Source: Evernia prunastri
Lineage: Eukaryota; Ascomycota; Lecanoromycetes; Lecanorales; Parmeliaceae
DNA length: 64,000 nt
Assembly (NCBI GenBank): GCA_003184365.1
Contig: NKYR01000172.1
Location: forward strand, 1-64,000
Reading direction: 5' to 3'
Each line of letters starts with the position of its first letter. Position 1 is the first letter of the stretch. The notes under the pieces are model-generated. The model did no database searches, was not told the DNA's origin, and was given only the letters and a program-made list of their open reading frames with translations. This document shows, piece by piece, positions 48,468 through 59,717 of this stretch. The translations under genes and the position numbers were made by a program.

Positions 48468-50955
48468 ATGCCATCCGTCATCGATCCTCGAAGGGAGCTG
48501 GACCATGCTGTGCGGCAGGTAGGTAGGCACGCTATATCGTGATGCAACCACAACTTAACTATAACTCATCTCTTACACTTACAGATTGTGCAAGCACCGT
48601 CCGACAACGAGTACTTCAACCAGCTTCTCCCCGCAGTCAAAGACGCAAGCAAAGGCGGCCAAGGTCAACAACTTCTGCATTCGTTGACACAATATTCCGT
48701 GAACCGCGAGGCGGATATTGAACGAATCTGCAACACAAACCACCAAGGCTTCGTCGGCTCGGTCAATCAATTGCTCCACGTTCGCGATGGGGCCATCGGC
48801 CTAACCTCTGAGATCCTCACTCTTAACCAGTCTATTCAAGCGAGCACCGAGAATCTGGCGGAGCCAAAAAAAGCCCTTGTTGACTCGCGCGGGGTGCGAC
48901 AAAACATAGACGAAGCTACCCAAGCCCTGCGCGACTGCCTAGAGGTCCTTCGACTAGCAAACCAAGTTCACGACCTTCTAGGGAAAAAAAGTCATTACTC
49001 GGCATTGAGAGCTCTCGATGAGCTTCAGAATGTCCACCTCAAGGAAATCACTCAGTATAAAATCGCAAAGATGATCCAGAAATCAGTACCCGCCACCAAG
49101 AAGCTCGTTGCCGAAGCTGTGATGACAGATTTGAACACCTGGCTCTTCCGAATCAGAGAGACCTCACAATTCCTTGGTGAGGTGGCCTTTTATCATACGG
49201 AACAGAGAAGAACCCGGCAGAAGGATCGAGCGAACTCATTGACCGGCCTCAGCAACTTCAAGCTGAATTCTGCCGTTGAGCTAGTTTCGGATGAGACCGA
49301 AGAATTTGACATCCTAGACAACGAAGACGTTCAGGTGGACTTCACGCCTTTGTTCGAGTGCCTTCATATTCACAATGCCCTTGGTCAGGTTGGCAAGTTT
49401 CGCGCCGACTATGCTGCCACCCGAAAGCAGCAGAAAGAGCTGCTAATGCCATCTTCCGTGACCTTGATCGACGCAGAAGGAGCGAGTCTGAGCGAGCTGT
49501 TGGAAGGCATTGCTGGCTTTGCCATTGTCGAGAAGGCGACGATGAAGAAGACGCCAGAACTGCGGTCTGCTGGTGATGTTGACGAACTTTGGGATTCAAT
49601 GTGCCAAACAGCGATCACGCTGATCTCAAAGGCATTGCCCGAGGTCACCAATGCTGAAGATCTACTCAAGATCAAAGGCGTCATCGCGCTCTTCACTCAG
49701 ACTATGGAAGTACGTGAAACCGCGTCTCTTTGCCTTGCCAAGGTTGCTGATGAAGCATAGTCCTGGAGTTATCCCGTAACCGCTCTTGATGCTCTCCTGC
49801 TAAAGCTATTCGAAAAGTATACCGAATTGTTGAAAAGACGATTCCGTGATGACTTTCAAGAAATTGTTTCCACGGACGACTACATGCCAATGCCGATAAG
49901 CAAACTAGATGAGTATGATAAGGTTGTCAACGTAACCTGGTACACACCAGACAAGCCACGCGAAGACATACGCTTCCCATGTGTTCTTCCCTTTTCTCAG
50001 ATGTATGTCCTCTGTTGCATCGACATACGGAACTTTCTAAACCAATTTTATTTCTTCTCTGATGACCACTTTCAGCATTCAAGGGTTATTGAAGAGACTC
50101 TCAAAACTTCTCTAGATGAGCTTCTCTTGGAAAGCGTCTGCCGACTACTCGTAGAGAGGCTCAATTCGCAGTATCTTGGGCAGATCGTTCAAATCCTGAT
50201 CAATTTGGAGCATTTCGAGATTGCTTGCCATGAACTCGAGCCAGTGCTTGCCGCTGCTAGGTCTACCGCCTCTGTTGGGGGAAGCCTTAGCCTTAGTGCA
50301 ACAGCACAGTTTCGTAGCAATAAGAAAACCGCAGAAAAGCGAATATTTGAGCTCGTCAATTCAAAAATCGATGATCTTATTGGCACCGCAGAATACGATT
50401 GGATGGCACCCACACTCGAGAAGGAGCCTAGCAACTACATGCAAACTTTGACGAGATATCTGTCGAACATCATGAACTCTGTGCTCTTAGGGCTACCTAC
50501 TGAGATCAAGGAATTAATTTACTTTGATGCACTAAGCCACGCAGCAACCATGATTCTGTCTCTTCCCCTGTCCACGGAAGTAAGGCGGATCAATCCAAAC
50601 GGTGTGGCTGCGCTTGCCAAAGACGTCCAATATCTGACGGAGTTCGTTGATACGCTTGGAAACCCCATATTGAGAGAGAACCTGGACGAACTTCAACAGA
50701 CCATCCTGTTGATGCAAGCCGAGAACTCAGATGAGTTTTACGATATTGCCACGAGGAACAAGAAATATGGAAGAGTCGATGCAATGAATGGTCCCATCCT
50801 TCTCGAGAAGTAAGTTTGAGCGCAGCGCAACAACGAGCCAATTGTTGGGCAATATGCTAATATCAAATAGACTCACCCACACGGTGCAGAGTACGGCCAA
50901 CCTGAGAACAGACAAATTTCAGACCCTGTCCTCACGCTTCGGTATGAAATCTTAA
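48468..50955 (+). CDS. SEC15: Exocyst complex subunit Sec15
   Basis: It links the exocyst to the Rab GTPase Sec4 on secretory vesicles at sites of growth. Exons are 48468-48518, 48585-49709, 49761-50809 and 50871-50955, giving 769 residues, normal for fungal Sec15. The first exon encodes MPSVIDPRRELDHAVRQ and joins IVQAPSDNEYFNQLLP. Internal segments such as QVHDLLGKKSHYSALRALDE, FPFSQMY-like LPFSQMYVLCCIDIRNFLNQ and FYFFSDDHFQHSRVI are strongly conserved in Sec15. The protein is mostly helical with no membrane segment. The C-terminal exon ends SSRFGMKS. All phases agree and no residue appears lost. Confidence 0.95.
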
Positions 50956-51141
50956 GTGAGTAGACTGTGAACTATAGAATGTAATGCTTGTCAGCTTTTC
51001 AAGAACGAGGGCAAGTATTTACGCCAAAAGCAATCGATTTGACTGGGCTCTCGCACTCGAACTTCCCAATCCATTAAGCTGCATGTAGACATTATTTCAA
51101 GGGGATACAGCAGCTGCATTTAAACCGATTCGGCTGGTGGC

Positions 51142-51217
51142 AGAAAATAAGAAGCCCACTTCACCACTAGAACCAGCGCCATTAGGATTCGAACCTAACA
51201 CAAACTAAATACCTCCA
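51142..51217 (-). repeat. Short dispersed repeat with a Pol III B-box, copy B (SINE-like)
   Basis: Read on the minus strand it matches 20987-21061 over about 76 bases with roughly one difference in ten. The B-box reads GGTTCGAATCC in a perfect TTAGG/CCTAA stem, and the 3' end again reads CTTATTTTCT. The flanks of the two copies do not match well, which suggests independent insertions of a short unit rather than a segmental duplication. Confidence 0.6.
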
Positions 51218-51247
51218 GACCACAGTGGCCAGAGATCAGTCACTACT

Positions 51248-51280
51248 GTGCAGACAGACTCAGAATACTATTCTGTGCAC
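51248..51280. other. Nested hairpin
   Basis: CAGAATA-C-TATTCTG (51261-51275) is a perfect stem with a one-base centre. It is flanked by GTGCA and TGCAC, which can pair outside it. It could be a transcription terminator or cruciform between two convergent genes, or a part of the adjacent repeat. Confidence 0.5.
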
Positions 51281-51451
51281 AACGGCGCATATTACTTTAA
51301 GATTTTGGAGCGTAGACTTTGTATGAATGTAAGTTCCCTTAAGACGGTACATCTAGACAGACTGAGGACCTGCCCACAAGATGCCGGACACACTGTCGCT
51401 ACAGTACTTTGTCTCTCTTTGCATTCCAGATGAAATGCTGGAGGAATATAA

Positions 51452-52707
51452 CTAACCGACTTCATAGTCCCGTTCACCTTCAGCGTCCGCATCCCCTTCG
51501 CCTCCCTCATTTCTTGGATGATATTGATGGCCAGTATTCTGACCACCTGAGGGGTCCTGACCCCTCTGATTGACTGAATACATCTTTCCGGGCGTAAGCG
51601 ACGAGCTGATGCGATGGCTATGAATTATCGACTTACAGGCTGTGTTGGAAGAGAGTAATTATACAAACCCTCAAACATCTGTTGTTGCTGATGGCCATAG
51701 GTAGGATCAGGTGGTACTTGAGGCGCGTATATTGCGGGTGGTGGCCTATACTCCTGTTCCTGTGCCATCTGGGTGTTCCCTAGCGACGAATAGTCGGGAT
51801 GGCCCATTTGCTGTGACCCTTGCTGGGGGTGACCGGGTGGAGGCTGCTGTTGGACATTGTTTTGGGGCGGGACGATTTGGCTACCTGAAGAGGCCTGAGC
51901 TGCAGAGTGTCCGCTTCCCCCCGCGCCTCCCTGACCTCCAGATCGTTTAGCGTGACTGGCGGCTTCTTCTCGGGGAACAATATCAATAAGGAAGTCAAAC
52001 ATGTCGGATTTCGCTAGTGCTGAAGCAATATCCGAACGCTGCAGCGTTCTTCGCTTGTTTTCTTCCGCGTGGATCCATGCGCGCATGGTGAGCTCAGTGA
52101 TGAAGATGTCGCATCCTTTGGCAAACAATATCGGCGCTTCTGCTGATATCATTTTTACGTCGGGGTCAGCCTTCATGACCTTCTTGATTCTGGCCAATGG
52201 AAGCTGATGGAGCTTGTAGTCGTGCGTCTCATTTTCAAGGCTGTTGATAGTTTGCTGCCAGTAAGTTGTCAAAATATCACGGTAGTTGCCACTGAGTCCT
52301 TGGCTGACCTGGGAACTCGTCAGCTTTTGCGTTACTAGCCATGCTACTTTTGCAGATCGTTCACATTCGCCCATGTTCCAGTGTAGAACTCCTGGGAAGT
52401 GAAGCCTGTTTGCGCTGCCACCTGTAGCAACGATGAGCCGTGTGACGAGAGCCAAGCTGTCAGGCCTCGTTGTACGTACCGTAGCACTCGCGCCTGAAAT
52501 GAGATAATTGGATCAGCTTTGATGTTCGAGAGCAGCGAGAAGTCGACGACTTCTCCGCCCACGAGTACACACAAAGAATGAGTTGTGCTTGTAGACGGCA
52601 CGAGAGATAGGTCACATACCGTAGTGTCCCCCATTAGCGGGATCATACCGTGGTAGTGGTGGCTGGTGCGGCGGTTGCTGCCCGGGGACTGCTGGATTCT
52701 GATCCAT
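51452..52707 (-). CDS. HAP5: CCAAT-binding complex subunit Hap5 (NF-YC)
   Basis: The histone-fold subunit that pairs with Hap3 and recruits Hap2 to CCAAT promoters. Minus-strand exons are 52707-52620, 52493-52480, 52421-52365, 52308-51637 and 51583-51452, giving 320 residues. The start is MDQNPAVPGQQPPHQPPLP. Exon 2 is only 14 bases. The joins give EFYTGTWANVSQGLSGNYRD, matching fungal Hap5. The core KLHQLPLARIKKVMKADPDV, ISAEAPILFAKGCDIFITEL and HAEENKRRTLQRSDIASAL is nearly invariant. A Gln/Pro-rich segment follows and the last exon gives an acidic end (GGEGDADAEGERDYEVG). The microexon is inferred from phase and alignment. Confidence 0.93.
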
Positions 52708-53553
52708 GATGGACTCGGATAATTGGGAAGTTGGGAGAAGGTTGTAAGAGGGCGTGCGATCACTGCTCAAACCTGGTTGGTACAAGGTCAAATGCTGGGA
52801 GCTGTGTTATGCGGATGATGGGAACGCGTTTGTAAGAGGACGTGACTCGGAGAGAAAGGCGAGCGCAGCGTGGGCACCTGGTCTAAAGTTCGCGCTTGAA
52901 TAATTTAGGCGGACTACGAAGTTTTTATTCTATTACGGAGTATGTGAGCAAGCAAGTGTTTGAAGGCGGCGACTTTTTGTGTGATAGATACTAGTACTTT
53001 TGCGGTGACGGCAAATACGCGCTCGAGAACAAGCTTTCAAAAGACTACTACTGTACTAATCAAGTAAAGTAAGATGAGGTACCGTAAGCTACCTTAAATT
53101 ACCTTCCAGCTATCTCTTTCAGCGGCTAGAAGACAAGAGTAGTAGACTTCTGAGGTTTGCAGCTCAACAGGGCAAACTATTTTGGATGCAAAAATGATTG
53201 ATATTAAAAACTAGGTAGGTAGATGCCGTAAGATGTTGCATCGGTTTCCACCGAAGTGAAAAACAGGCCCGAAATCAGGCTTAAAATAAGTACGAGTAGC
53301 CAGAATGAAAAGTGGCCGTGTTTGAATAACGTATCAATGATGAGGATGTTGTACTACAAATCATCATGATTGAATAATGCGAACTATTATCATTGTTGTC
53401 ATTATCTCTGTATGTTGTGACAATAGAGTAGGTAGTCTGCCGACTTTCTCCCGCCAGCCCTCTTTTATAACGGACGCCTCGGACAAAAAATCCATCCTCG
53501 TCCGCCACCCCAATCGTCAGTACAACGTCATCCTTCTTCTAAATGAATCCGCC
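52708..53553. promoter_or_regulatory. Divergent region between HAP5 and FCF2
   Basis: These 846 bases hold both promoters. GAGGTACCGTAAGCTACCTTAAATTACC near 53076 and CTAGGTAGGTAGATG near 53211 belong to the GGTA motif family. No gene is seen. Confidence 0.45.
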
Positions 53554-54495
53554 ATGACTACCTTCGAAGCCGATGACAACCTCGAAGGCGAAGCTGGAGA
53601 ACGGTCTGAGCTCTCCGAAATAAAGAGCTTGCTTCAGCGAGCGGAACAACGCATGAGAAACTTGGACCCGGCCAGCAAGCGTACCATGAAAGCTACAAAT
53701 GCGTACAAGTAAGCTACGGCGGCTCATCTTCCTATTCTATGCATCTAAGCTTCTATTTAGATCTCCCAAGCTATCTTTATCGCAGCCATACATAACTTCG
53801 TCCAATGGCATTGCTCGAGCAGATCGTACCCGACTCATCAATGACAAAGATCGGCAGGTCACGGCTCGCCGAGTTGAAGATCCCGTCGAGATAAAAGAGA
53901 GGATGAAGAGAGTAGGCAACCTTGCGTGTCGTCCCTTGTCCCGCTTATGACGAAAATTACATCTTCAATTTCTCTTGACGCAGAAGCATCGTCCCGTCTT
54001 GGGTACACACACTGCACTCCTGATAGTCTTATCATAGTTACTCGGATGGCCTTGTTACCAAAATATATCATTATAAACTCTCTAGGTAAAAGGCATGGTT
54101 AACGCATTTTCCAGGAAAAACCAACCGCAGGATCGGACTGGTTTGACATGCCGCGAACAAGATTGAGCTCGGAACTAAAATCCGATGTCAAACTCCTCAA
54201 GCTACGCAATGTATTAGATCCACATAGGCACTATCGTTCCGACAGCAGTAGGGCTTTGGCACCAAAAATCTGCCAAATGGGTCAAATCATCCAAGGTCCA
54301 ACCGAATACTTCAGCTCACGGCTGTCCAATAAGGAGCGCAAAAGGACGTTTGTTGAGGAGGTACTGGCTAAGGAGAAGTGCACGGGTCACTTCAGGAAAA
54401 AGTACAGTGAAATTCAAGCATCGAAGACGAACGGGAAAAAGGCGTACTACAAGAAACTGAAGGAAAAGACATCAGGAGGCATACGCAAATCCTGA
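53554..54495 (+). CDS. FCF2: Pre-rRNA processing factor Fcf2
   Basis: A nucleolar factor needed for early pre-rRNA cleavages leading to 18S rRNA. Exons are 53554-53708, 53761-53911 and 54115-54495, giving 228 residues. The N-terminal half is acidic and helical (SEIKSLLQRAEQRMRNL). The conserved Fcf2 domain starts at AGSDWFDMPRTRL and continues with LKLRNVLDPHRHYRSD, GTII-like GQIIQGPTEYFSSRL, SNKERKRTFVEEVLA and SKTNGKKAYYKKLKEK. The 203-base second intron is longer than its neighbours and could hide a small extra exon. The gene faces the PNP gene; their coding ends are 40 bases apart. Confidence 0.92.
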
Positions 54496-54535
54496 AGATG
54501 CCTGTATTGAAATGCCCACAGATACACGTCAAAAG

Positions 54536-55911
54536 TCAAATAGTGGATGGGTCGACAGGTGTTTCTGGGCTACCTGGCAACCAAGTGAAGGAGGCAAAGG
54601 CTTTGCAATCAAAGTCGCTCGAAACCTGTTCAGTGTACGTAATATGCGTCTAGGATATCTCGCACCAGTAGGCTCACCAGTTGCTGAAGGACACGATCCT
54701 GAGCTTATGTTGCCTTGATTGGAGAGTCTTTGCCTTACCTGAACTTCTCTTGCTGCTCTCTCACCGGCATCTAGCACGTCATCATGATTTGCTTTACCCT
54801 TCTCTGCGACTTTTGTGAGGTCTTGACGTTGGGAGCCCTGGATTTGGATGTCATCCCCACGTGGTCCGGTTTCGAGCAATGCCTTGTTGGTCACAAGACT
54901 AATTGCTAGGACTCTTATGTCAGAGTGCCGTGCAACAATGATCTCCGGGACGGTCGACATCCCGACTACGTCAGCGCCCAAGTTACGTAACATGCGGCAT
55001 TCAGCTCTGGTCTCATAACTAGTGTCAATTAGCGATAGAGCGGTATCATCGATTTGAACTGAGTGCGACCTAGGACCTCCAACGAAAGCGTAGGTGCCCT
55101 CGTGTAGGCGCCTAGTGCTTCTTGCATCACGACTCGATTCCTTCCACACGCGGTGTGCACGCCTTCTCAGATCTAGATCATAAGCATCAGACAAAGCTGG
55201 AAAACGAACTCCAAAAGCGTCCGCGTTTGGCCCACGCAGCGGGTGAATGCCCGCAAGGCCGGCAAGATTGATATGCTTACAAGGGTTAGATAGTAGTATA
55301 TTGAGGATGCTTGAGCCCTACGTCGTTCAAGACCACAAGGTCTCCCACTGAATAGTCTTGATTCAAGCCACCAGCGGCATTGGTGACTTGAAAGATCCAT
55401 CAATATTGATGGACACACTTCTACGGGCTGCCTTACCAATGACCGTGTCTACGCCCAGACGCTTCATTAGCCGCATAGGGAATGTAACGCCCTGTATTGA
55501 ATGCCCTTCATAATAGCTACTCGAAGAACAGAATGAGCGAACGTTATAGTGCGAAGTTTGGAGAATGGTATTGACGGACTGAGCTCTGCCGACCATCAAA
55601 ACAACCGGTAAATCCTCAGACTCGAATTTCCCGAACAGGAGTTTGCCAGCATGGCCATGGACTATCCTGATTCAGCACATCGTGCATATTCATAGTTCCT
55701 TTTTAACACAGCCCATACCTGTACTTGGTGGAAAGTAGGGAATATCCGTATACAGGATTTCAGATCGTGGGACAGGCAGAATCGCATCCGCCAGACCATT
55801 CAAACCAGATCCGCATACTATACCAATGACAGGCTGGTTAAGCATGGGGGGTACTTTTGCTTGCAAGTAGTGTAGGGCCTCTGCAGTTTGCTGAGAAGCC
55901 GCGTTATCCAT
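54536..55911 (-). CDS. PNP1: Purine nucleoside phosphorylase
   Basis: It phosphorolyses inosine and guanosine to base and ribose 1-phosphate (trimeric class I PNP). Minus-strand exons are 55911-55719, 55661-55580, 55516-55437, 55386-55322, 55275-55070, 55018-54739 and 54625-54536, giving 331 residues. Motifs are GIVCGSGLNGLAD (30-42), TVHGHAGKLLFG, YYEGHSIQGVTFPMR, VTNAAGGLNQDYSVGDL, HINLAGLAGIHPLRGPN, PSYETRAECRMLRNLGADVV and GMSTVPEIIVARH. The last exon is uncertain: the chosen join gives a tail (VSSDFDCKAFASFTW...) that I cannot match to the family, and reading on without splicing gives a different one. The body of the enzyme is certain. Confidence 0.9.
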
Positions 55912-56099
55912 GGCTGAATAAGTAGCGATAGGCAGAAACGATCAGACACTGGATTGCAGCTTAATGAAGCTAAAGTCAAGTAGAATGTCCCTCAGTCCCT
56001 GACATGCTACGCACACAGGCCCCGTCAAAAGTCATCGTCCTCCGAGGTTTATCCGACAACTGTTGACTTAACCTTTCTCTTGCCTCAGTCCTCAGACGC
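55912..56099. promoter_or_regulatory. PNP promoter, squeezed against the AT-rich block
   Basis: Only about 190 bases of normal composition separate the PNP start codon from the mutated repeat block. They include a GTGTCTGATCG-type stretch near 55940 on the minus strand but no recognised regulatory motif. Confidence 0.4.
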
Positions 56100-57720
56100 T
56101 GCTTTTACATTTAAGCTATCTCTTTCGAACTTAAATTACATCCGAAGTCTTATTATTTTAGATATAGAGTAGATAATTTGCGAGCTCGAGTTGAATAGCG
56201 TCTGAATTCAAAATCTCGTATTTTTAAAGATTTAAGACGTCGCGAAAATATTAAAATTTTACTTTATTCAATTAATATTCAATGCGATTACGAAATTTAA
56301 TAAATTTTAGATATTATATATATTTTTATATAAATTAAATATTATCGAAATTATATTCGAGATCTATTTTGAAATTTTATCGATAAGAATATTATATAAT
56401 ATTTATTTATATATTTTATACTTATAAAAAAAAAATTTAAACGATAATCTAATTAATATGTTTTTCAAAAAAAATCACACGTCGATATATTCTTAATATT
56501 ATATTATCTTTCGATACGATTTAGATTTTTATTTAAAGATTATTTTAACGTCGTTTAAATAACTTTAAAAATTAAAAGTTTTCGTTATTTTAAATCTCTC
56601 TTGAATATAATATTAATATTCTTCTTCGAACTTCAAAAATTTACGTTCGAAGATTTTAAATATTATAATTTTGTTATAATCGTTATAATGTATATATATA
56701 TATAGTAGATATAAAACGTAATAACTAAGAACTATGGAGAATTCTGCTGCTTAAATACATTATTCGTTAAGTATATCTAGATCTAACTAGCTTCTTTTAG
56801 ATTAAGTCTTCAAATTAAATCTAATTAGATTATAATATCATTTTTCTTCGAAAAAAGATTGATTTTTAGTCGATATTAACGCTAAAAAGAAGTATAAGTA
56901 GCTTATTAAAAATATAATAGCTAATCTAAGTATTGAAAGTTTACGAAAGTTATAAAGCATATCAAAAACGACCGAGTAGATTTTCGAGACGTTAATTAAT
57001 ATTGAAATAAAAATAGAAATATAGAAATTAAGCTGAAATAGACGACGTCGTAGCGATATCGAAATAAAAATATAAAAATCGAAGCATTTTAGTCGATATC
57101 GACGTCGTAGTAAATTTGATTATTTTCTTTATTAAGATAATTTAGAATTTTAAATAGCGATATCGAAATGAAAGTAAAATACGTTATTCGTAAAAACTCG
57201 AGAAAGTAACGAAATTACTTTTTGATAATTATTAAAATAAAGCGATCGTCGATATAAAAACTAATCGTTCTTCGTGAAACGAATAATTTAATATTAAAAT
57301 TCTTAGATCGATAGAATATTTTAGATCGTCGCGAAAGATTTCGATATTATTTAAAAATATTATAATCTCTATTTATATCGAAGTAGAAAACTCGATATTT
57401 TTTAAATTAATTATTAAGTGAGATAAACGATAGATCGCGTCGTTCTATTCGACGTCAAATCGTATTAAAACTTTAATTCTAATATTCGTTAAACTTCGCT
57501 CTCTTATTTAAACTTATTACTTTTTTTTTAAATTAACAAATTCGTTAAATAATTCTTAAATAAATTTATTATCGTCGCTAACTATTTTTAATTCGTCGAA
57601 TTAATTTTTTTTATACGATTTTCGAAATTTTTTAAATTATAACGAATTATTTAAAATTCGTGATATTTTTAATATATTTAAAATTAAGAGAAATTCATTA
57701 AACGATCGATTAATTTTAAT

Positions 57721-57790
57721 TACGCGAATTTTTTCGAAGATTCGAAATATTCGAGCGCGATATCGAGATTTTCGAGATTCGCAATTTAAA
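57721..57790 (+). repeat. Direct repeat R1 in the AT-rich block
   Basis: TACGCGAATTTTTTCGAAGATT followed by a GCGCGATATCGAGATT segment matches 58690-58750 and, partly, 58786-58870, in the same orientation. It may be one end of an element of about 1 kb. Confidence 0.6.
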
Positions 57791-58048
57791 GTTACTATAT
57801 TGCCCCTCACGTAAGTTTGGAGATAGATACTTTTTCGCTATTAAGCGGCTGGATATCAGCTAAAAAAATAGCTAAAAACGGCTTGAAAATCCAGTAAAAA
57901 TCGGCTAGAATCTCAACATCTTTCACTAAAACCTCCATCGGATAGAAATTCGCTATTAAAATATCTTCAAAACCGATATAAGACAATCTTTTACTCGATA
58001 ATAACCATAAGAATATCGGACTGAAAAATTCTTTATTATTATAGTGAC

Positions 58049-58370
58049 TCGGAAGGCTACGAAGACTGCAGAGGCTGAGAACTCTCTAAGACTGCATGAC
58101 TGCAATAAGCATGGGTATGGGCATGGGCATGGGCATGAGCATGATCTGCTGAGACATCTCCATTGCTATAGTGGCTTCCGAAGGTTTCGGGAGGCTGCGA
58201 AGACTGCAGAGGCTGGGAACTCTCCAAGTCTAAAGTGGCTGAATGGCTGAATGGCTGCATGGCTGCAATGGGCATGGGCATGGGCATATGAGAATGAATA
58301 TGCTGAGACATCTCTACTATTGCAGTGGCTTGGAAGGCTGCGAAGACTGCAAAGGCTGGGAACTCTCCAT
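58049..58370. repeat. Minisatellite of about 140 bases, two full units and a partial third
   Basis: The sequence GGAAGGCTGCGAAGACTGC, or a near copy, begins at about 58051, 58189 and 58332. Each unit continues with AGGCTGGGAACTCTC, and the first two go on to a variable GGGCAT hexamer run and TGCTGAGACATCTC. It is GC-normal and rich in CpA and TpG, unlike its surroundings. One minus-strand frame reads through it as a His-Ala and Ser-Gln-Pro repeat, but no gene is claimed. Confidence 0.7.
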
Positions 58371-58689
58371 TCGTGACTGCCTATTTAGAAATTTCGATTA
58401 TTCGTTTTATCGATCGTTATATAGTCGTTGTTTAACCGCTTGAAAACTTTAATAAGAATTTCAATATTTATTTATAACTTACTAGCGAGAGTATAGCGAG
58501 TTAAAATCTTTTTAAAGTTATATAGCGATATTTAAATCGCTATTAATGGAGTAAAAACTCGATAAAAAACTAGCATCCGATAAACAGCTAATATATACTA
58601 GATATCTACTAGACGTAAAACTTTAAGGGCGGGCACGTTAGTATTGAAATAAAGTAATATAATAACGAATACTTATACTTACTAAAGAC

Positions 58690-58750
58690 TACGCGAGTTT
58701 TTTCGAAGATTCAAAATTTTCGAACGCGATATCGAGATTCGAAATTTAAG
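58690..58750 (+). repeat. Direct repeat R2 in the AT-rich block
   Basis: It matches R1 at 57721-57790 across most of its length. A third partial copy starts at 58786 with TACGCGAGTTTTTTCGA. R1 and R2 enclose about 900 bases that include the GC-normal minisatellite. Confidence 0.6.
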
Positions 58751-59481
58751 ATGAAAGTTTAATTTCGTACGTACTTGTTAAAGACTACGCGAGTTTTTTC
58801 GAAATTTAAAATATTCGAGCTGTTAAAATAAAAGTTTGATTTTACGCGCGATATCGAGATTTAAAATTTAAAATTATTAAGATAAAGTAATTTAATAACG
58901 AGTATTTATACTTATTGAATCGAGTATATTAATTAAAATAAAGCTAGTCTTTAAAAAGATAGAAGTTATCGTACGATTTGAAATTTAATTCGTGACTTCG
59001 ACGAATAATTATTTTAATATATCTTAATTTAATAAAAGATTATAAATCGAATAGATATCTTTTGAATAGTAGAGTTATATTAAACGATTAGTGATATTCT
59101 TAGTCTAACTAATTAAATACTATATTATTAATATTTCTTTTTATTCTTTCTCGAATTTAATCGTCTTAAGTTTTATATATTCTTTATAATTTTCGTATAA
59201 TTTAAACTTATTTAGACGATAAATCTTAATTGATTTGATTTATCGATTATAACGACTATCGCTTTATAAAAACGAAGCTTTTAATTAAATTATTTTCTTT
59301 ATTGAAATCAAGCTTTTAATTCTTTTTTCGATTATTTATCTTTAATATTATTATTTAATATTTTTAAAAATCGAGTAATATTATAAAAGAAGCGTAGAAT
59401 TAAAGAAAATTCGCTCGAGTTAATTAAGCGATAACGTTTAACTTAGATTTTTTCGAAAATTTATTAATTAAAGATTAATTT

Positions 59482-59717
59482 ATGACAATCACGGAAACAA
59501 TAGCGGCAGACTGAAAGAGAACGGAAGTGACAGTGGTTTGTGGCAACAACTTTACAGTCAAAGACTAAGAGTTGACAACAATGATAACACGAGAGGATAA
59601 GTTGAAGTTTTTGTCCGAAAGGTTTCTTCAGCGCTACAAATATTCGAGGAACTCCCTGATTAGTAAAGTAGTTTACTAGATAGGCGTATTAAGTAATCAA
59701 ATCAAATCAAATCAAAT
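59482..59717 (+). mobile_element. GC-normal LTR-like piece inside the AT-rich block
   Basis: About 235 bases of normal composition start with TGACAATCACGG and end in an AATCA pentamer run near 59697-59716, so the termini read TG...CA as in long terminal repeats. CpA and TpG are frequent, so it was not RIP-mutated. No coding sequence is present. A solo LTR or a young insertion is possible; no target-site duplication was confirmed. Confidence 0.4.

Larger units (their letters stand above)
50956..51451. other. Convergent 3' region between SEC15 and HAP5
   Basis: The gap of 496 bases carries the second copy of the Pol III-like repeat and, next to it, a hairpin at 51248-51280. No coding region is seen. 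Confidence 0.5.

Noticed and set aside
51142..51280. A tRNA gene on the minus strand
   Set aside because: The T-arm is perfect, but no matching 5' acceptor strand, D-arm or anticodon arm could be placed at normal distances.
58057..58311. His-Ala repeat protein gene on the minus strand
   Set aside because: It is a frame through a minisatellite with no start context, introns or homologue that I know.
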